A stretch of 52,192 nt of DNA. Origin: Escherichia coli (GTDB lineage: Bacteria; Pseudomonadota; Gammaproteobacteria; Enterobacterales; Enterobacteriaceae). The DNA lies in NCBI RefSeq assembly GCF_011881725.1, contig NZ_JAATUR010000035.1:1-52192 (forward strand). Direction: 5' to 3'. The notes under the pieces are model-generated. The model was given only the letters and a program-made list of their open reading frames with translations. It had not been told where the DNA came from and made no database searches. The stretch's first letter is position 1; every line of letters starts with the position of its first letter. Both the position numbers and the translations under genes were made by a program. Below, one piece after another: positions 1 through 8,308 of this stretch.

Positions 1-176
1 TTAAAGTTCAAATGGTTGTTGTTTTATTGTCGTTGCTTGTATAGACAGGCATTGTATTTTTTGTTCTAATCCAAATTAATATATCTCAATAAATCTATTT
101 TCCGTATCAATATATTAAGTCCTGACCAGTGACTCTGGAATGGAATCATGTGTTATCTCATAATTAAGGGATTTTT

Positions 177-743
177 ATGAACAAAAAAATACTTTCTCTG
201 TTAGTGTCAGGAAGTCTTATAGCAGCGGTAAGTGCCAATGTATTTGCTGCAGATACTGGAGTGGTTAATTTTAACGGTAAAATTGTTGCCGATACTTGTG
301 AAATTAATGTAAACGAGTCTAATAGCACAACAGGAACTGTCACTTTTGCAGATACTTACCCAGCGGATTATTCCGGGGATGGTGATGTTGGTACTTCAAA
401 AGATTTTAAGATTGAGCTAATAAAATGCGATCCGTTGGTGACAAAACTAAACCTGACATTTTCTGGAGCGACAACGGATACTGGTTTCCTTCGTCTGAAA
501 AATAGTGAAACGGGTGCCGGCAGCGCAACAAATGTGGGTATCACTGTGAAAAATAATAATGGCGGGTCCAGCGATGTAAAATTTGATGGATCAGTTCCTG
601 ATTTATCCACTGATGTTGATAATGCCGGAGACAGTACGCCAACAATATTTAATTACACGGCCGATGTTATCCAGGTTGGTAATGACGCGCCAACTGCGGG
701 TAGATATGCCGCATCTGCAACGTTCGATGTGTTTTATCGTTAA
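177..743 (+). CDS. Major fimbrial subunit (pilin) of a chaperone-usher operon
   Basis: This 188-residue protein looks like the main structural subunit of a chaperone-usher pilus, polymerised on the cell surface by donor-strand exchange. A signal peptide is visible at residues 1-24, with a lysine-rich start, a hydrophobic core and probable cleavage after NVFA. Two cysteines at residues 41 and 84 match the conserved pilin disulfide. The protein ends in FDVFYR, with the penultimate tyrosine typical of chaperone-bound pilin C-termini. An AAGGGA ribosome site precedes the ATG. It is the first gene of a four-gene operon, 44 bases before the chaperone. The base composition is clearly more AT-rich than the core genes downstream, which suggests horizontal transfer. 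I do not recognise it as a named K-12 fimbria, so no symbol is given. The 176 bases upstream are AT-rich and hold no gene I can recognise. A weak TTGCTT/TATTTT pair at about 33-60 could be a promoter. Confidence 0.88.
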   Translation: MNKKILSLLVSGSLIAAVSANVFAADTGVVNFNGKIVADTCEINVNESNSTTGTVTFADTYPADYSGDGDVGTSKDFKIELIKCDPLVTKLNLTFSGATTDTGFLRLKNSETGAGSATNVGITVKNNNGGSSDVKFDGSVPDLSTDVDNAGDSTPTIFNYTADVIQVGNDAPTAGRYAASATFDVFYR

Positions 744-787
744 TACTCATGGTATTTGAAGGACTATCTGACCACGGAGGGTTATTT

Positions 788-1503
788 ATGTCAGTTTTTT
801 CGCGAATTTGTTTAGGATTTACATTCCTTCTTACGGTATTGCAAGTACAGGCAAGTATTGTTCTTGGTGGTACTCGTATTATCTATCCTTCAAATCAAAA
901 TGAAGTTCAAATTACATTAAAAAATAAAGATTCGCATGCGCGTTATCTGGTGCAAAGTTGGGTAAGTAATATTGATGGATCTAAAGCTCCTTTTCTCATT
1001 ACACCTCCAGTTTATAAACTTGAAGAAAATCGTCAAACATTACTCCATGTTGTGTTTACAGGTGATAAAAATAAACTTCCTCAGGATAGAGAGAGTTTAT
1101 TTATTGCAAATATAAAATCTGTTTCTGCTATGCCAGAAGAACTAAAAGATAAAAACACCTTGCAATTTGCAATGAAGGCACGACTTAAATTATTTTGGCG
1201 ACCAGATTCTTTAGGTAATAATGATGCTCTTACGGCTTGGGAAAAACTTAAGTTTCATAAAGAAGCAGGGAAACTTATAGTAAAAAACCCAACGCCTTAT
1301 TATGTTTCATTTAATGATCTTACTGTATCTGGAAAAAAATTATCCCTGCCGAGACTAAATCTGAACCTGGTGCATTATTAATGATGGTTGGTCCATTTTC
1401 TGAACAGCGGTTTAGTCTTCCTGCTGGAGCGGGAAGTATTGTTGAGTGGTCGGTGATAACTGACTACGGTTCAAGTTCCGGGAAACGACAGCAAAAGCTA
1501 TAA
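788..1503 (+). pseudogene. Periplasmic fimbrial chaperone, frameshifted at an A7 run
   Basis: This is a PapD/FimC-family chaperone that would cap pilin subunits in the periplasm. The start at 788 follows a strong GGAGGG site, and the signal peptide is residues 1-22 (cleavage after VQA). In mature numbering Arg8 (in GTRIIYP) and Lys112 (in KARLKLFWRP), the two subunit-anchoring residues of PapD, are both present. The zero frame stops at 1379-1381 after 197 residues, inside domain 2. The -1 frame continues from position 1339 to the TAA at 1501-1503. It encodes about 54 residues of normal chaperone C-terminus, including MVGPFSEQRFSLP, for a total of about 238, the usual family size. The switch falls at seven adenines, 1333-1339, phased as A_AAA_AAA. 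That could be a one-base loss from A8 (a decayed or phase-off gene) or a -1 slippery site. A sequencing error is also possible. Confidence 0.85.
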
Positions 1504-1545
1504 ATCACTGAAGTGTATTTATAATACATGGGCGCAAGGGAATTT

Positions 1546-4023
1546 ATGCCGCTACCACTGCATCGTACATTTTTGTTAACTGGAATAACATTTGCTTTAT
1601 CGGCAGTGTATTCATTGAGCTATGCACGGGATGAATTTAACCTTCGTATCCTGGAGTTAGGTAGTCCTCTTGAAAATACACAAGTATTGGAGGATTTTGT
1701 TAACAATAATAACTTAACTCCAGGGGTATATCTTACCTCTGTTATGTGGGGGCAAGATTATCTTGATAAGAGAAATATCACCTTCATTCTATCTTCGGAT
1801 AATAAAAGTCTTATACCTCGTTTTACAAAGGCAGACCTCCGTGAATTTGGTCTTAAAGTTGATGCCATTCCAGCGTTACAAGTAATGAATGATGACGCTG
1901 ATGTTGGTGATATCGCACAGATTATTGATGGCGCACGTTATGATTTTCAGTTAGACAGTCAAACGTTGTGGCTGCGGATCCCGCAAATCTATCAGAATGC
2001 GAGAGCCGCAGGGAGTATTGCACCGAAATACTGGAATGATGGTGAGAGTGCTGCCTGGTTAAGTTATTACGCCAGTGGTTCCCGGCAAAACAGTGATGGT
2101 GATAACCTGAATTCAAATTGGTTGAATTTAAATTCAGGGATTAATGTAGGTGTATGGCGGCTACGGAATAATACTGTTTACAGTGACTCTAATTGGGAGT
2201 CGATCAGCACCAGTTTGCAACGCGATATCAAAGCATTAAGAAGTCAGATGGAGGTCGGGCAAACTTTCACAAACGGCGATCTTTTTGACAGTGTGCAAAT
2301 GACGGGGATAAAACTTGAAACTGATACCAGTATGTTGCCTGACAGTGAACAAGGTTTTGCCCCTGTCGTTCGTGGTATTGCTAACAGCGATGCACAAGTT
2401 GTGATTAAACAAAATGGCTATGTCATATACCAGACATGGGTATCGGCAGGGCCATTTGAAATTAAAGACTTAAGCCAGGTAACGGCAGGGTCCGATCTGG
2501 AAGTCACCATCAAAGAAACAAATGGGCAAGAACACAGTTTTATTCAGGCCAGTTCAACGGTTCCAATTTTACAGCGAGAAGGCGCATTAAAATATAGTTT
2601 TGCAGCTGGAAAATACCGTGACAGTGATAATAATAGTGAGACACCGGGTTTTGGAGTCGCAACAGCGATATATGGTTTGCCTTATGGAATAACTATTTAT
2701 GGTGGCATACTTGGTGCTTCAATGTATCACTCTGGTGTAACAGGCGTTGGCGCTGATTTAGGCCGCCTGGGGTCGATATCCGTTGATATCACTGCAGCAA
2801 AAACGAAGTTTGATGATGGGCGCGATGATGCAACAGGGTTGTCATGGCGTGCACAGTATTCGAAAGATTTTCCAGATACTGATACGACAGTAACTTTGGC
2901 AAGCTACCGTTATTCAACACCACAATTTTATACTTTCCAGGAAGCACTTGATCAACGTAATACTCCTGATGACAAGAGTATTTACAGTTATCGGCAGACA
3001 AATAATCGGCGTAATCGTCTACAAATTAATCTTTCTCAAAATATAGGTCGTTGGGGCGCGGTTTACCTTAATGGTTATCAACAGGACTATTGGGGAATGC
3101 ATGGGGCCGAGCGCAGTGTAGGAATGGGATACAGTACTACCTGGAGTGACATCAACTGGTCTGTTAATTACACACTAACAAAAACGCCAGGAATGGCTGG
3201 TGAGCAGCAATTTTCATTAACAATCAATATTCCTCTCTCTCGCTGGCTGCCGGGTTCATGGGCGATGTATAACGTAAACCGTTCCGATAGAAGTAATACG
3301 TCACATCAATTAGGTATTGGCGGTACAGCCCTGCAAGATAACAACCTCAGTTATAATTTGCAGCAAAGTTATACTGATAACAATGTAGGTTATGGCGCCA
3401 GCATGAATGGACGTTATCGTAGCTCTGTGGGGGAATTTGGCCTGGGATATAGCTATGATAAAAATAGTCGTCAATGGAATTACAGCGCACAGGGTGCAGT
3501 GGTTGCCCATCCTCATGGAGTAACATTAGGACAATCAGTGCAGGATTCATTCGCGATCGTGCATATTAATGAGGGTAGCAATGTAAAAGTACAAAATGCG
3601 CAAGGCGTTTATACCGATTATTGGGGAAATGCGATAGTTCCTAATATGACGAATTATCGACATAACACTATTACTGTGAATACTCAGGGGCTCGATAATC
3701 TTGATATTGCTGATGCAACCCAAGATGTTATTCCCTCAAAAGGTGCCGTTGTTGGTGTCGATTTTGCTGCACGTAGCGGAATGCGAGCCCTATTGACATT
3801 AGTCCACAATAAAGAACGTGTACCCTTTGGGGCATTGCTGACATTTGGGAATAGCACAGCGATTGTCGGTGAGGATGGTGAGGTCTATATTACTGGTGTG
3901 CAAGAGTCAACGTCATTTACGGTACAGTGGGGAAAAGAGATTAACCAGCAGTGTTCAGGGGTTGTAACTGTACCAGGTGAATACATCACTGGTATCTATA
4001 AATCTACAATAGATTGCCGATAA
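1546..4023 (+). CDS. Outer-membrane fimbrial usher (FimD/PapC family)
   Basis: This is an intact usher of about 825 residues that recruits chaperone-subunit complexes and secretes the growing pilus through the outer membrane. I chose the ATG at 1546 because an AAGGGA site lies just before it and a clean signal peptide follows (MPLPLHRTF to SLSYA, residues 1-25); an ATG at 1528 in the same frame has no good ribosome site. The N-terminal periplasmic domain follows, then a long beta-barrel rich in alternating aromatic strands. The plug-domain region lies around residues 230-330 (FAPVVRGIA, VTIKETNGQ). The C-terminal domain ends with a cysteine pair in NQQCSG and STIDCR, as in FimD-type ushers. 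It sits 42 bases after the restored chaperone stop and 20 bases before the adhesin. Its intactness argues that the operon was functional recently. Confidence 0.92.
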   Translation: MPLPLHRTFLLTGITFALSAVYSLSYARDEFNLRILELGSPLENTQVLEDFVNNNNLTPGVYLTSVMWGQDYLDKRNITFILSSDNKSLIPRFTKADLREFGLKVDAIPALQVMNDDADVGDIAQIIDGARYDFQLDSQTLWLRIPQIYQNARAAGSIAPKYWNDGESAAWLSYYASGSRQNSDGDNLNSNWLNLNSGINVGVWRLRNNTVYSDSNWESISTSLQRDIKALRSQMEVGQTFTNGDLFDSVQMTGIKLETDTSMLPDSEQGFAPVVRGIANSDAQVVIKQNGYVIYQTWVSAGPFEIKDLSQVTAGSDLEVTIKETNGQEHSFIQASSTVPILQREGALKYSFAAGKYRDSDNNSETPGFGVATAIYGLPYGITIYGGILGASMYHSGVTGVGADLGRLGSISVDITAAKTKFDDGRDDATGLSWRAQYSKDFPDTDTTVTLASYRYSTPQFYTFQEALDQRNTPDDKSIYSYRQTNNRRNRLQINLSQNIGRWGAVYLNGYQQDYWGMHGAERSVGMGYSTTWSDINWSVNYTLTKTPGMAGEQQFSLTINIPLSRWLPGSWAMYNVNRSDRSNTSHQLGIGGTALQDNNLSYNLQQSYTDNNVGYGASMNGRYRSSVGEFGLGYSYDKNSRQWNYSAQGAVVAHPHGVTLGQSVQDSFAIVHINEGSNVKVQNAQGVYTDYWGNAIVPNMTNYRHNTITVNTQGLDNLDIADATQDVIPSKGAVVGVDFAARSGMRALLTLVHNKERVPFGALLTFGNSTAIVGEDGEVYITGVQESTSFTVQWGKEINQQCSGVVTVPGEYITGIYKSTIDCR

Positions 4024-4043
4024 AAAACAGGACAGGAAAAATA

Positions 4044-5054
4044 ATGAAGCCAGGATTCGCCTCTTATATACGAGCATTACTGACCATAATAATTCTTACC
4101 TGGGGCGTAATTCCTGCGGTTTTTGCCAGTTGTAGCATTGGTGGAAATGGCGGTAATCCGGCAAAAATAGAATTCTCCGTTCCTGCATTGGTTGTTAATA
4201 GTGATGCGGCTCCTGGAACGATTATTGCGACAGTAAGTGCGAACAGCCCTTCAATTTCTGTTTCCTGTTCGGCAAATGGTGAGATCTGGCAAGGATATAC
4301 CGTATTGACAAACAGTGATATGCGTACTGATAACCCACTTCCTGATGTGTTTCAGACTAATGTTCCAGGAATCGGTTTTCGTGCGGCGTGGGCGAATAAC
4401 ACCAGTGCGCAACTCACCACCGGATCTCTGATGACGCCCTGGCATAAAGGCTCGTCAACAGTGATTAGAGGATATGTTTATCCGATTACAATACATGCAG
4501 CTATTCAGTTTGTTGTTACAGGACCCGTCGGTAATGGGACCATTGATACCAGCAAACTGGTTGCTGACTGGAAGTATGATAATCGTGTTATTGGACAGCT
4601 TCGCTTTAGTTCCGTTCCGGTAAATATTCAACCGGGGACATGCGACCTTATCGAAAAAAATATTACCGTTCCACTCACCGATATCGGCACAGATGATTTT
4701 GATGTTAATAATGTGTCACCCGTAGTATCTGATGATCGGTTTAAAATTCAGATTGAAAAATGTGCGCAGGATGTAAAAGTCGATTACCGCTTTACCTCAT
4801 CAGGTTCTACTGGGGTAACGGGTAATAATATTCTTAATATTGAGTCCGGTTCAGGAATGGCTGAAGGGGTTGGTCTGCAGATCCTGAACAGTAGCAACAA
4901 TGTAATGGTATTCGATACAGACTATACCGCCATTCAAAAAACGACTTTAAATCAAAATATTACTATTCCGTTAAAAGCACGCTACATCAAAACGGGTAGC
5001 GTCAAAAGTGGTCGCGTTAATTCTGTTGCCACCTTCGAAGTATTTTACCGATAA
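4044..5054 (+). CDS. Two-domain fimbrial tip adhesin
   Basis: This protein has 336 residues, about twice a pilin, as expected for a FimH-like tip adhesin with a receptor-binding domain followed by a pilin domain. The signal peptide is residues 1-28 (cleavage after PAVFA). Cys30 and Cys75 could pair in the N-terminal domain. From about residue 196 the sequence turns pilin-like: Cys200 in PGTCDL, Cys240 in IEKCAQ, and a C-terminal FEVFYR matching the end of the major pilin. The start at 4044 follows CAGGAAAA; a longer TTG-initiated frame from 4014 would overlap the usher stop and lose the signal peptide at the N-terminus. It is the last gene of the operon. The ligand cannot be predicted: I see no clear match to FimH or PapG in the binding domain. 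The pilin domain is near certain, and the adhesin role is inferred from architecture and position. Confidence 0.85.
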   Translation: MKPGFASYIRALLTIIILTWGVIPAVFASCSIGGNGGNPAKIEFSVPALVVNSDAAPGTIIATVSANSPSISVSCSANGEIWQGYTVLTNSDMRTDNPLPDVFQTNVPGIGFRAAWANNTSAQLTTGSLMTPWHKGSSTVIRGYVYPITIHAAIQFVVTGPVGNGTIDTSKLVADWKYDNRVIGQLRFSSVPVNIQPGTCDLIEKNITVPLTDIGTDDFDVNNVSPVVSDDRFKIQIEKCAQDVKVDYRFTSSGSTGVTGNNILNIESGSGMAEGVGLQILNSSNNVMVFDTDYTAIQKTTLNQNITIPLKARYIKTGSVKSGRVNSVATFEVFYR

Positions 5055-5067
5055 GCTTTCCCTCTTC

Positions 5068-5129
5068 TCATAAATGTTAATATTTAGTGGTTTTTTTATT
5101 TGATAGCGCACTAACATTAACATTTATGA
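5068..5129. repeat. Imperfect inverted repeat around a T-rich loop
   Basis: The arms at 5068-5089 and 5109-5129 are reverse complements over 14 consecutive bases (TCATAAATGTTAAT), then one mismatch and bulge, then 6 more pairs. The 19-base loop contains seven consecutive T. It follows the adhesin stop and may end the fimbrial transcript, but the T run is in the loop, not after the stem, so it is not a standard intrinsic terminator. It may mark the edge of the inserted fimbrial DNA. Confidence 0.6.
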
Positions 5130-5217
5130 TTCAACTGGTTGTTTATTAACCCCTCAGGGACGCTCAGATTGCGTACCGCTTGCGAACCCGCCAGCGTTTC
5201 GAATATTATCTCATCTT

Positions 5218-5249
5218 TATAATAATCATTCTCGTTTACGTTATCATTC
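5218..5249 (+). promoter_or_regulatory. Fur box at the fhuA promoter
   Basis: The stretch TATAATAATCATTCTCGTTT, followed by a second ATCATT half, matches the Fur consensus GATAATGATAATCATTATC in most positions. It lies about 22-50 bases before the fhuA ATG. The K-12 fhuA promoter has an almost identical sequence, from memory. Iron-loaded Fur bound here would repress fhuACDB. Confidence 0.85.
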
Positions 5250-5270
5250 ACTTTCATCAGAGATATACCA

Positions 5271-7460
5271 ATGGCGCGTTACAAAACTGCTCAGCCAAAA
5301 CACTCACTGCGCAAAATCGCAGTTGTAGTAGCCACAGCGGTTAGCGGCATGTCTGTTTATGCACAGGCAGCGGTTGAACCGAAAGAAGACACTATCACCG
5401 TTACCGCTGCACCTGCGCCGCAAGAAAGCGCATGGGGGCCGGCTGCGACTATTGCGGCGAAGCACTCTGCTACTGCGACTAAAACGGATACACCAATTGA
5501 AAAAACACCGCAGTCCATTTCAGTTGTGACAAATGAAGAGATGCAGATGCATCAATTTCAGTCTGTAAAAGAAGCATTAGGTTATACACCTGGTGTTACG
5601 GTTAGTAGTCGTGGTGCTTCTAATACATATGATTTTGTTATCATTCGTGGTTTCTCATCTGTTGGTCTGAATCAAAATAACTACCTTGATGGGCTAAAAC
5701 TTCAGGGCAACTTTTATAACGATGCCGTGATTGATCCTTACATGCTCGAGAGAGTTGAACTGATGCGTGGGCCGACGTCTGTTCTCTATGGGAAAAGTAA
5801 TCCTGGTGGGATTATTTCTATGGTGAGTAAACGTCCGACAACTGAACCCCTGAAAGAAATTCAGTTTAAAATGGGGACGGATAATCTGTTTCAGACCGGA
5901 TTCGATTTCAGTGATGCACTGGATGATAACGGTGAGTTCTCCTACCGTTTGACTGGCCTCGCACGCTCAACAAACGAACAACAGAAAAACTCTGAATCTC
6001 AGCGTTATACCATTGCTCCATCATTCTCATGGCGTCCGGACGACAAAACCAATTTTACTTTCCTGTCCTATTTTCAGAACGAGCCAGAAACGGGTTATTA
6101 CGGTTGGTTGCCGAAAGAGGGGACCGTTGAGCCATTGCCTAATGGTAAACGTCTGCCGACTGACTTCAATGAAGGTGCGTCGAATAATACATACTCCCGT
6201 AACCAGAAAATGGTGGGATATAGTTTCGAACATGGTTTTAATGACACCTTCACCGTGCGTCAGAATCTGCGTTTCAGTGAAATGAAAACCTCACAGAAAA
6301 GTGTTTATGGCACAGGGATTGCCGGCGATGGTCATACCCTAAACCGCGGAACAGTGGTGGATAATGAGCGTCTACAAAACTTTAGCGTTGATACCCAACT
6401 TGAAAGTAAGTTTGCTACAGGTGACGTCGAGCATACTTTGCTGACAGGGGTTGACTTCATGCGTATGCGCAATGATATCAATGCCAGCTTTGGATCTGCA
6501 CCATCCATCGATCTTTATAACAAATATCATCCTGAATACTTTGCATTTGGTAACGCAGAGCCATACCAGATGAATGAAAGCAAACAAACAGGTATTTATG
6601 TTCAGGATCAGGCGGAATGGAACAAATGGGTATTCACTCTGGGGGGACGCTACGATTGGTCTAAGCAAGCGACCACTGTTCGTGAAAACTCTGATACGCC
6701 GACTGAAGGTTATATTGAGCGCAATGATCATCAGTTCACCTGGCGCGGTGGTGTAAATTACTTATTCGATAATGGTATTTCACCTTACTTTATCTATAGC
6801 CAGTCCTTTGAACCGAGTGCTTTCGATCTGTGGAGCAACCCGCGCGTTTCCTATAAGCCATCGAAAGGTGAACAGTATGAAGCTGGCGTAAAATATGTTC
6901 CGAATGATATGCCGGTCGTTGTTACGGGCGCAGTCTATCAATTGACGAAAACAAATAACCTGACAGCAGACCCAACAAACCCATTAGCGCAAGTCCCTGC
7001 AGGTGAGATTCGCGCTCGTGGTGTGGAACTTGAAGCAAAAGCGGCGTTAAATGCCAATATTAACTTGACGGCTTCTTATACATACACCGATGCGGAATAC
7101 ACCAAAGACACCAATCTCAAAGGTAAAACACCAGAACAAGTACCGGAGCATATGGCATCTCTCTGGGGGGATTATACTTTCAATGAAGGGCCTCTTTCTG
7201 GTTTAACATTGGGAACCGGTGGTCGTTTTATTGGTTCCAGCTATGGTGATCCGGCAAACACTTTTAAAGTGGGTAGCGCAGCTGTAATGGATGCTGTTGT
7301 AAAATATGATCTAGCACGCTTTGGTATGGCGGGATCCAGCCTTGCTGTTAACGTCAACAATTTGCTCGATCGTGAATATGTTGCCAGTTGCTTCCAGACC
7401 TATGGCTGCTTCTGGGGCGCAGAACGTCAGGTCGTTGCAACTGCAACCTTCCGTTTCTAA
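5271..7460 (+). CDS. fhuA: Ferrichrome outer-membrane receptor FhuA, divergent allele
   Basis: TonB-dependent receptor that imports ferrichrome-iron and, in K-12, also serves phages T1, T5 and phi80, colicin M and albomycin. It has a signal peptide (residues 1-33), a TonB box DTITV just after cleavage, a plug domain to about residue 190 and a 22-strand barrel ending in TATFRF. Ferrichrome-contact regions known in K-12 are kept: RGASNTYD, GNFYND and GYYGWLPKEG. The C-terminal cysteine pair in ASCFQTYGCFWG is also kept. The protein has 729 residues against 747 in K-12. The region matching surface loop 4 (after TSQKSVYG, about residues 345-365) is about 17 residues shorter and lacks both K-12 loop cysteines. 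Loops near residues 405-430 and 465-490 also differ. The first 60 and last 40 residues look K-12-like and the middle does not, suggesting recombination. First gene of fhuACDB, under the Fur box. Confidence 0.97.
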   Translation: MARYKTAQPKHSLRKIAVVVATAVSGMSVYAQAAVEPKEDTITVTAAPAPQESAWGPAATIAAKHSATATKTDTPIEKTPQSISVVTNEEMQMHQFQSVKEALGYTPGVTVSSRGASNTYDFVIIRGFSSVGLNQNNYLDGLKLQGNFYNDAVIDPYMLERVELMRGPTSVLYGKSNPGGIISMVSKRPTTEPLKEIQFKMGTDNLFQTGFDFSDALDDNGEFSYRLTGLARSTNEQQKNSESQRYTIAPSFSWRPDDKTNFTFLSYFQNEPETGYYGWLPKEGTVEPLPNGKRLPTDFNEGASNNTYSRNQKMVGYSFEHGFNDTFTVRQNLRFSEMKTSQKSVYGTGIAGDGHTLNRGTVVDNERLQNFSVDTQLESKFATGDVEHTLLTGVDFMRMRNDINASFGSAPSIDLYNKYHPEYFAFGNAEPYQMNESKQTGIYVQDQAEWNKWVFTLGGRYDWSKQATTVRENSDTPTEGYIERNDHQFTWRGGVNYLFDNGISPYFIYSQSFEPSAFDLWSNPRVSYKPSKGEQYEAGVKYVPNDMPVVVTGAVYQLTKTNNLTADPTNPLAQVPAGEIRARGVELEAKAALNANINLTASYTYTDAEYTKDTNLKGKTPEQVPEHMASLWGDYTFNEGPLSGLTLGTGGRFIGSSYGDPANTFKVGSAAVMDAVVKYDLARFGMAGSSLAVNVNNLLDREYVASCFQTYGCFWGAERQVVATATFRF

Positions 7461-7471
7461 TTTCTCTTTTG

Positions 7472-7491
7472 GGGCACGGATTTCCGTGCCC
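7472..7491 (+). terminator. Hairpin between fhuA and fhuC
   Basis: A perfect 9-bp stem (GGGCACGGA / TCCGTGCCC) with a 2-base loop is followed by only GTTT. It may be a partial terminator or an RNA-processing/stability stem that lets fhuA be expressed above fhuCDB. Confidence 0.5.
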
Positions 7492-7510
7492 GTTTCACAA
7501 GTTGGCTGTT

Positions 7511-8308
7511 ATGCAGGAATACACGAATCATTCCGATACCACTTTTGCACTGCGTAATATCTCCTTTCGTGTGCCCGGGCGCACGCTTTTGCATCCGCTG
7601 TCGTTAACCTTTCCTGCCGGGAAAGTGACCGGTCTGATTGGTCACAATGGTTCAGGTAAATCCACACTGCTCAAAATGCTTGGTCGTCATCAGCCACCGT
7701 CGGAAGGCGAAATTCTTCTTGATGCCCAGCCGCTGGAAAGCTGGAGCAGTAAAGCGTTCGCCCGCAAAGTGGCTTATTTGCCGCAGCAGCTCCCTCCGGC
7801 AGAAGGGATGACCGTGCGTGAACTGGTGGCGATTGGTCGTTACCCGTGGCATGGCGCACTAGGGCGCTTTGGCGCGGCAGATCGCGAAAAGGTCGAAGAG
7901 GCGATTTCGCTGGTTGGGTTAAAACCGCTGGCGCATCGGCTGGTCGATAGCCTCTCCGGCGGCGAACGTCAGCGGGCGTGGATCGCCATGCTGGTGGCGC
8001 AGGATAGCCGTTGTCTGTTGCTTGACGAACCGACCTCGGCGCTGGATATCGCCCACCAGGTTGACGTGCTGGCGCTGGTGCATCGTTTAAGTCAGGAGCG
8101 GGGGCTGACGGTCATTGCTGTGCTGCACGATATCAATATGGCGGCGCGCTACTGTGATTATCTGGTCGCCCTGCGTGGCGGTGAAATGATTGCTCAGGGA
8201 ACACCTGCGGAAATTATGCGCGGGGAAACCCTCGAAATGATTTATGGCATCCCGATGGGTATTTTGCCGCATCCGGCGGGTGCCGCACCTGTGAGTTTTG
8301 TTTATTGA
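7511..8308 (+). CDS. fhuC: Ferric hydroxamate ABC transporter ATPase FhuC
   Basis: ATPase of 265 residues that powers uptake of ferric hydroxamates through FhuB in the inner membrane. Walker A is GHNGSGKST (about residues 44-52). The Q-loop is in YLPQQ, the ABC signature is LSGGERQR, Walker B is CLLLDEPTSALD, and the switch histidine is in VLHDIN. I placed the start at the ATG at 7511, giving MQEYTNHSD as in K-12. A longer open frame from 7388 would overlap the end of fhuA in another frame and has no support. It lies 50 bases after fhuA, and its stop overlaps the fhuD start by one base, so FhuC and FhuD are probably translationally coupled. Confidence 0.97.
   Translation: MQEYTNHSDTTFALRNISFRVPGRTLLHPLSLTFPAGKVTGLIGHNGSGKSTLLKMLGRHQPPSEGEILLDAQPLESWSSKAFARKVAYLPQQLPPAEGMTVRELVAIGRYPWHGALGRFGAADREKVEEAISLVGLKPLAHRLVDSLSGGERQRAWIAMLVAQDSRCLLLDEPTSALDIAHQVDVLALVHRLSQERGLTVIAVLHDINMAARYCDYLVALRGGEMIAQGTPAEIMRGETLEMIYGIPMGILPHPAGAAPVSFVY

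Noticed and set aside
7388..7510. N-terminal extension of fhuC into fhuA
   Set aside because: It would overlap fhuA in another frame; the ATG at 7511 matches the K-12 protein.
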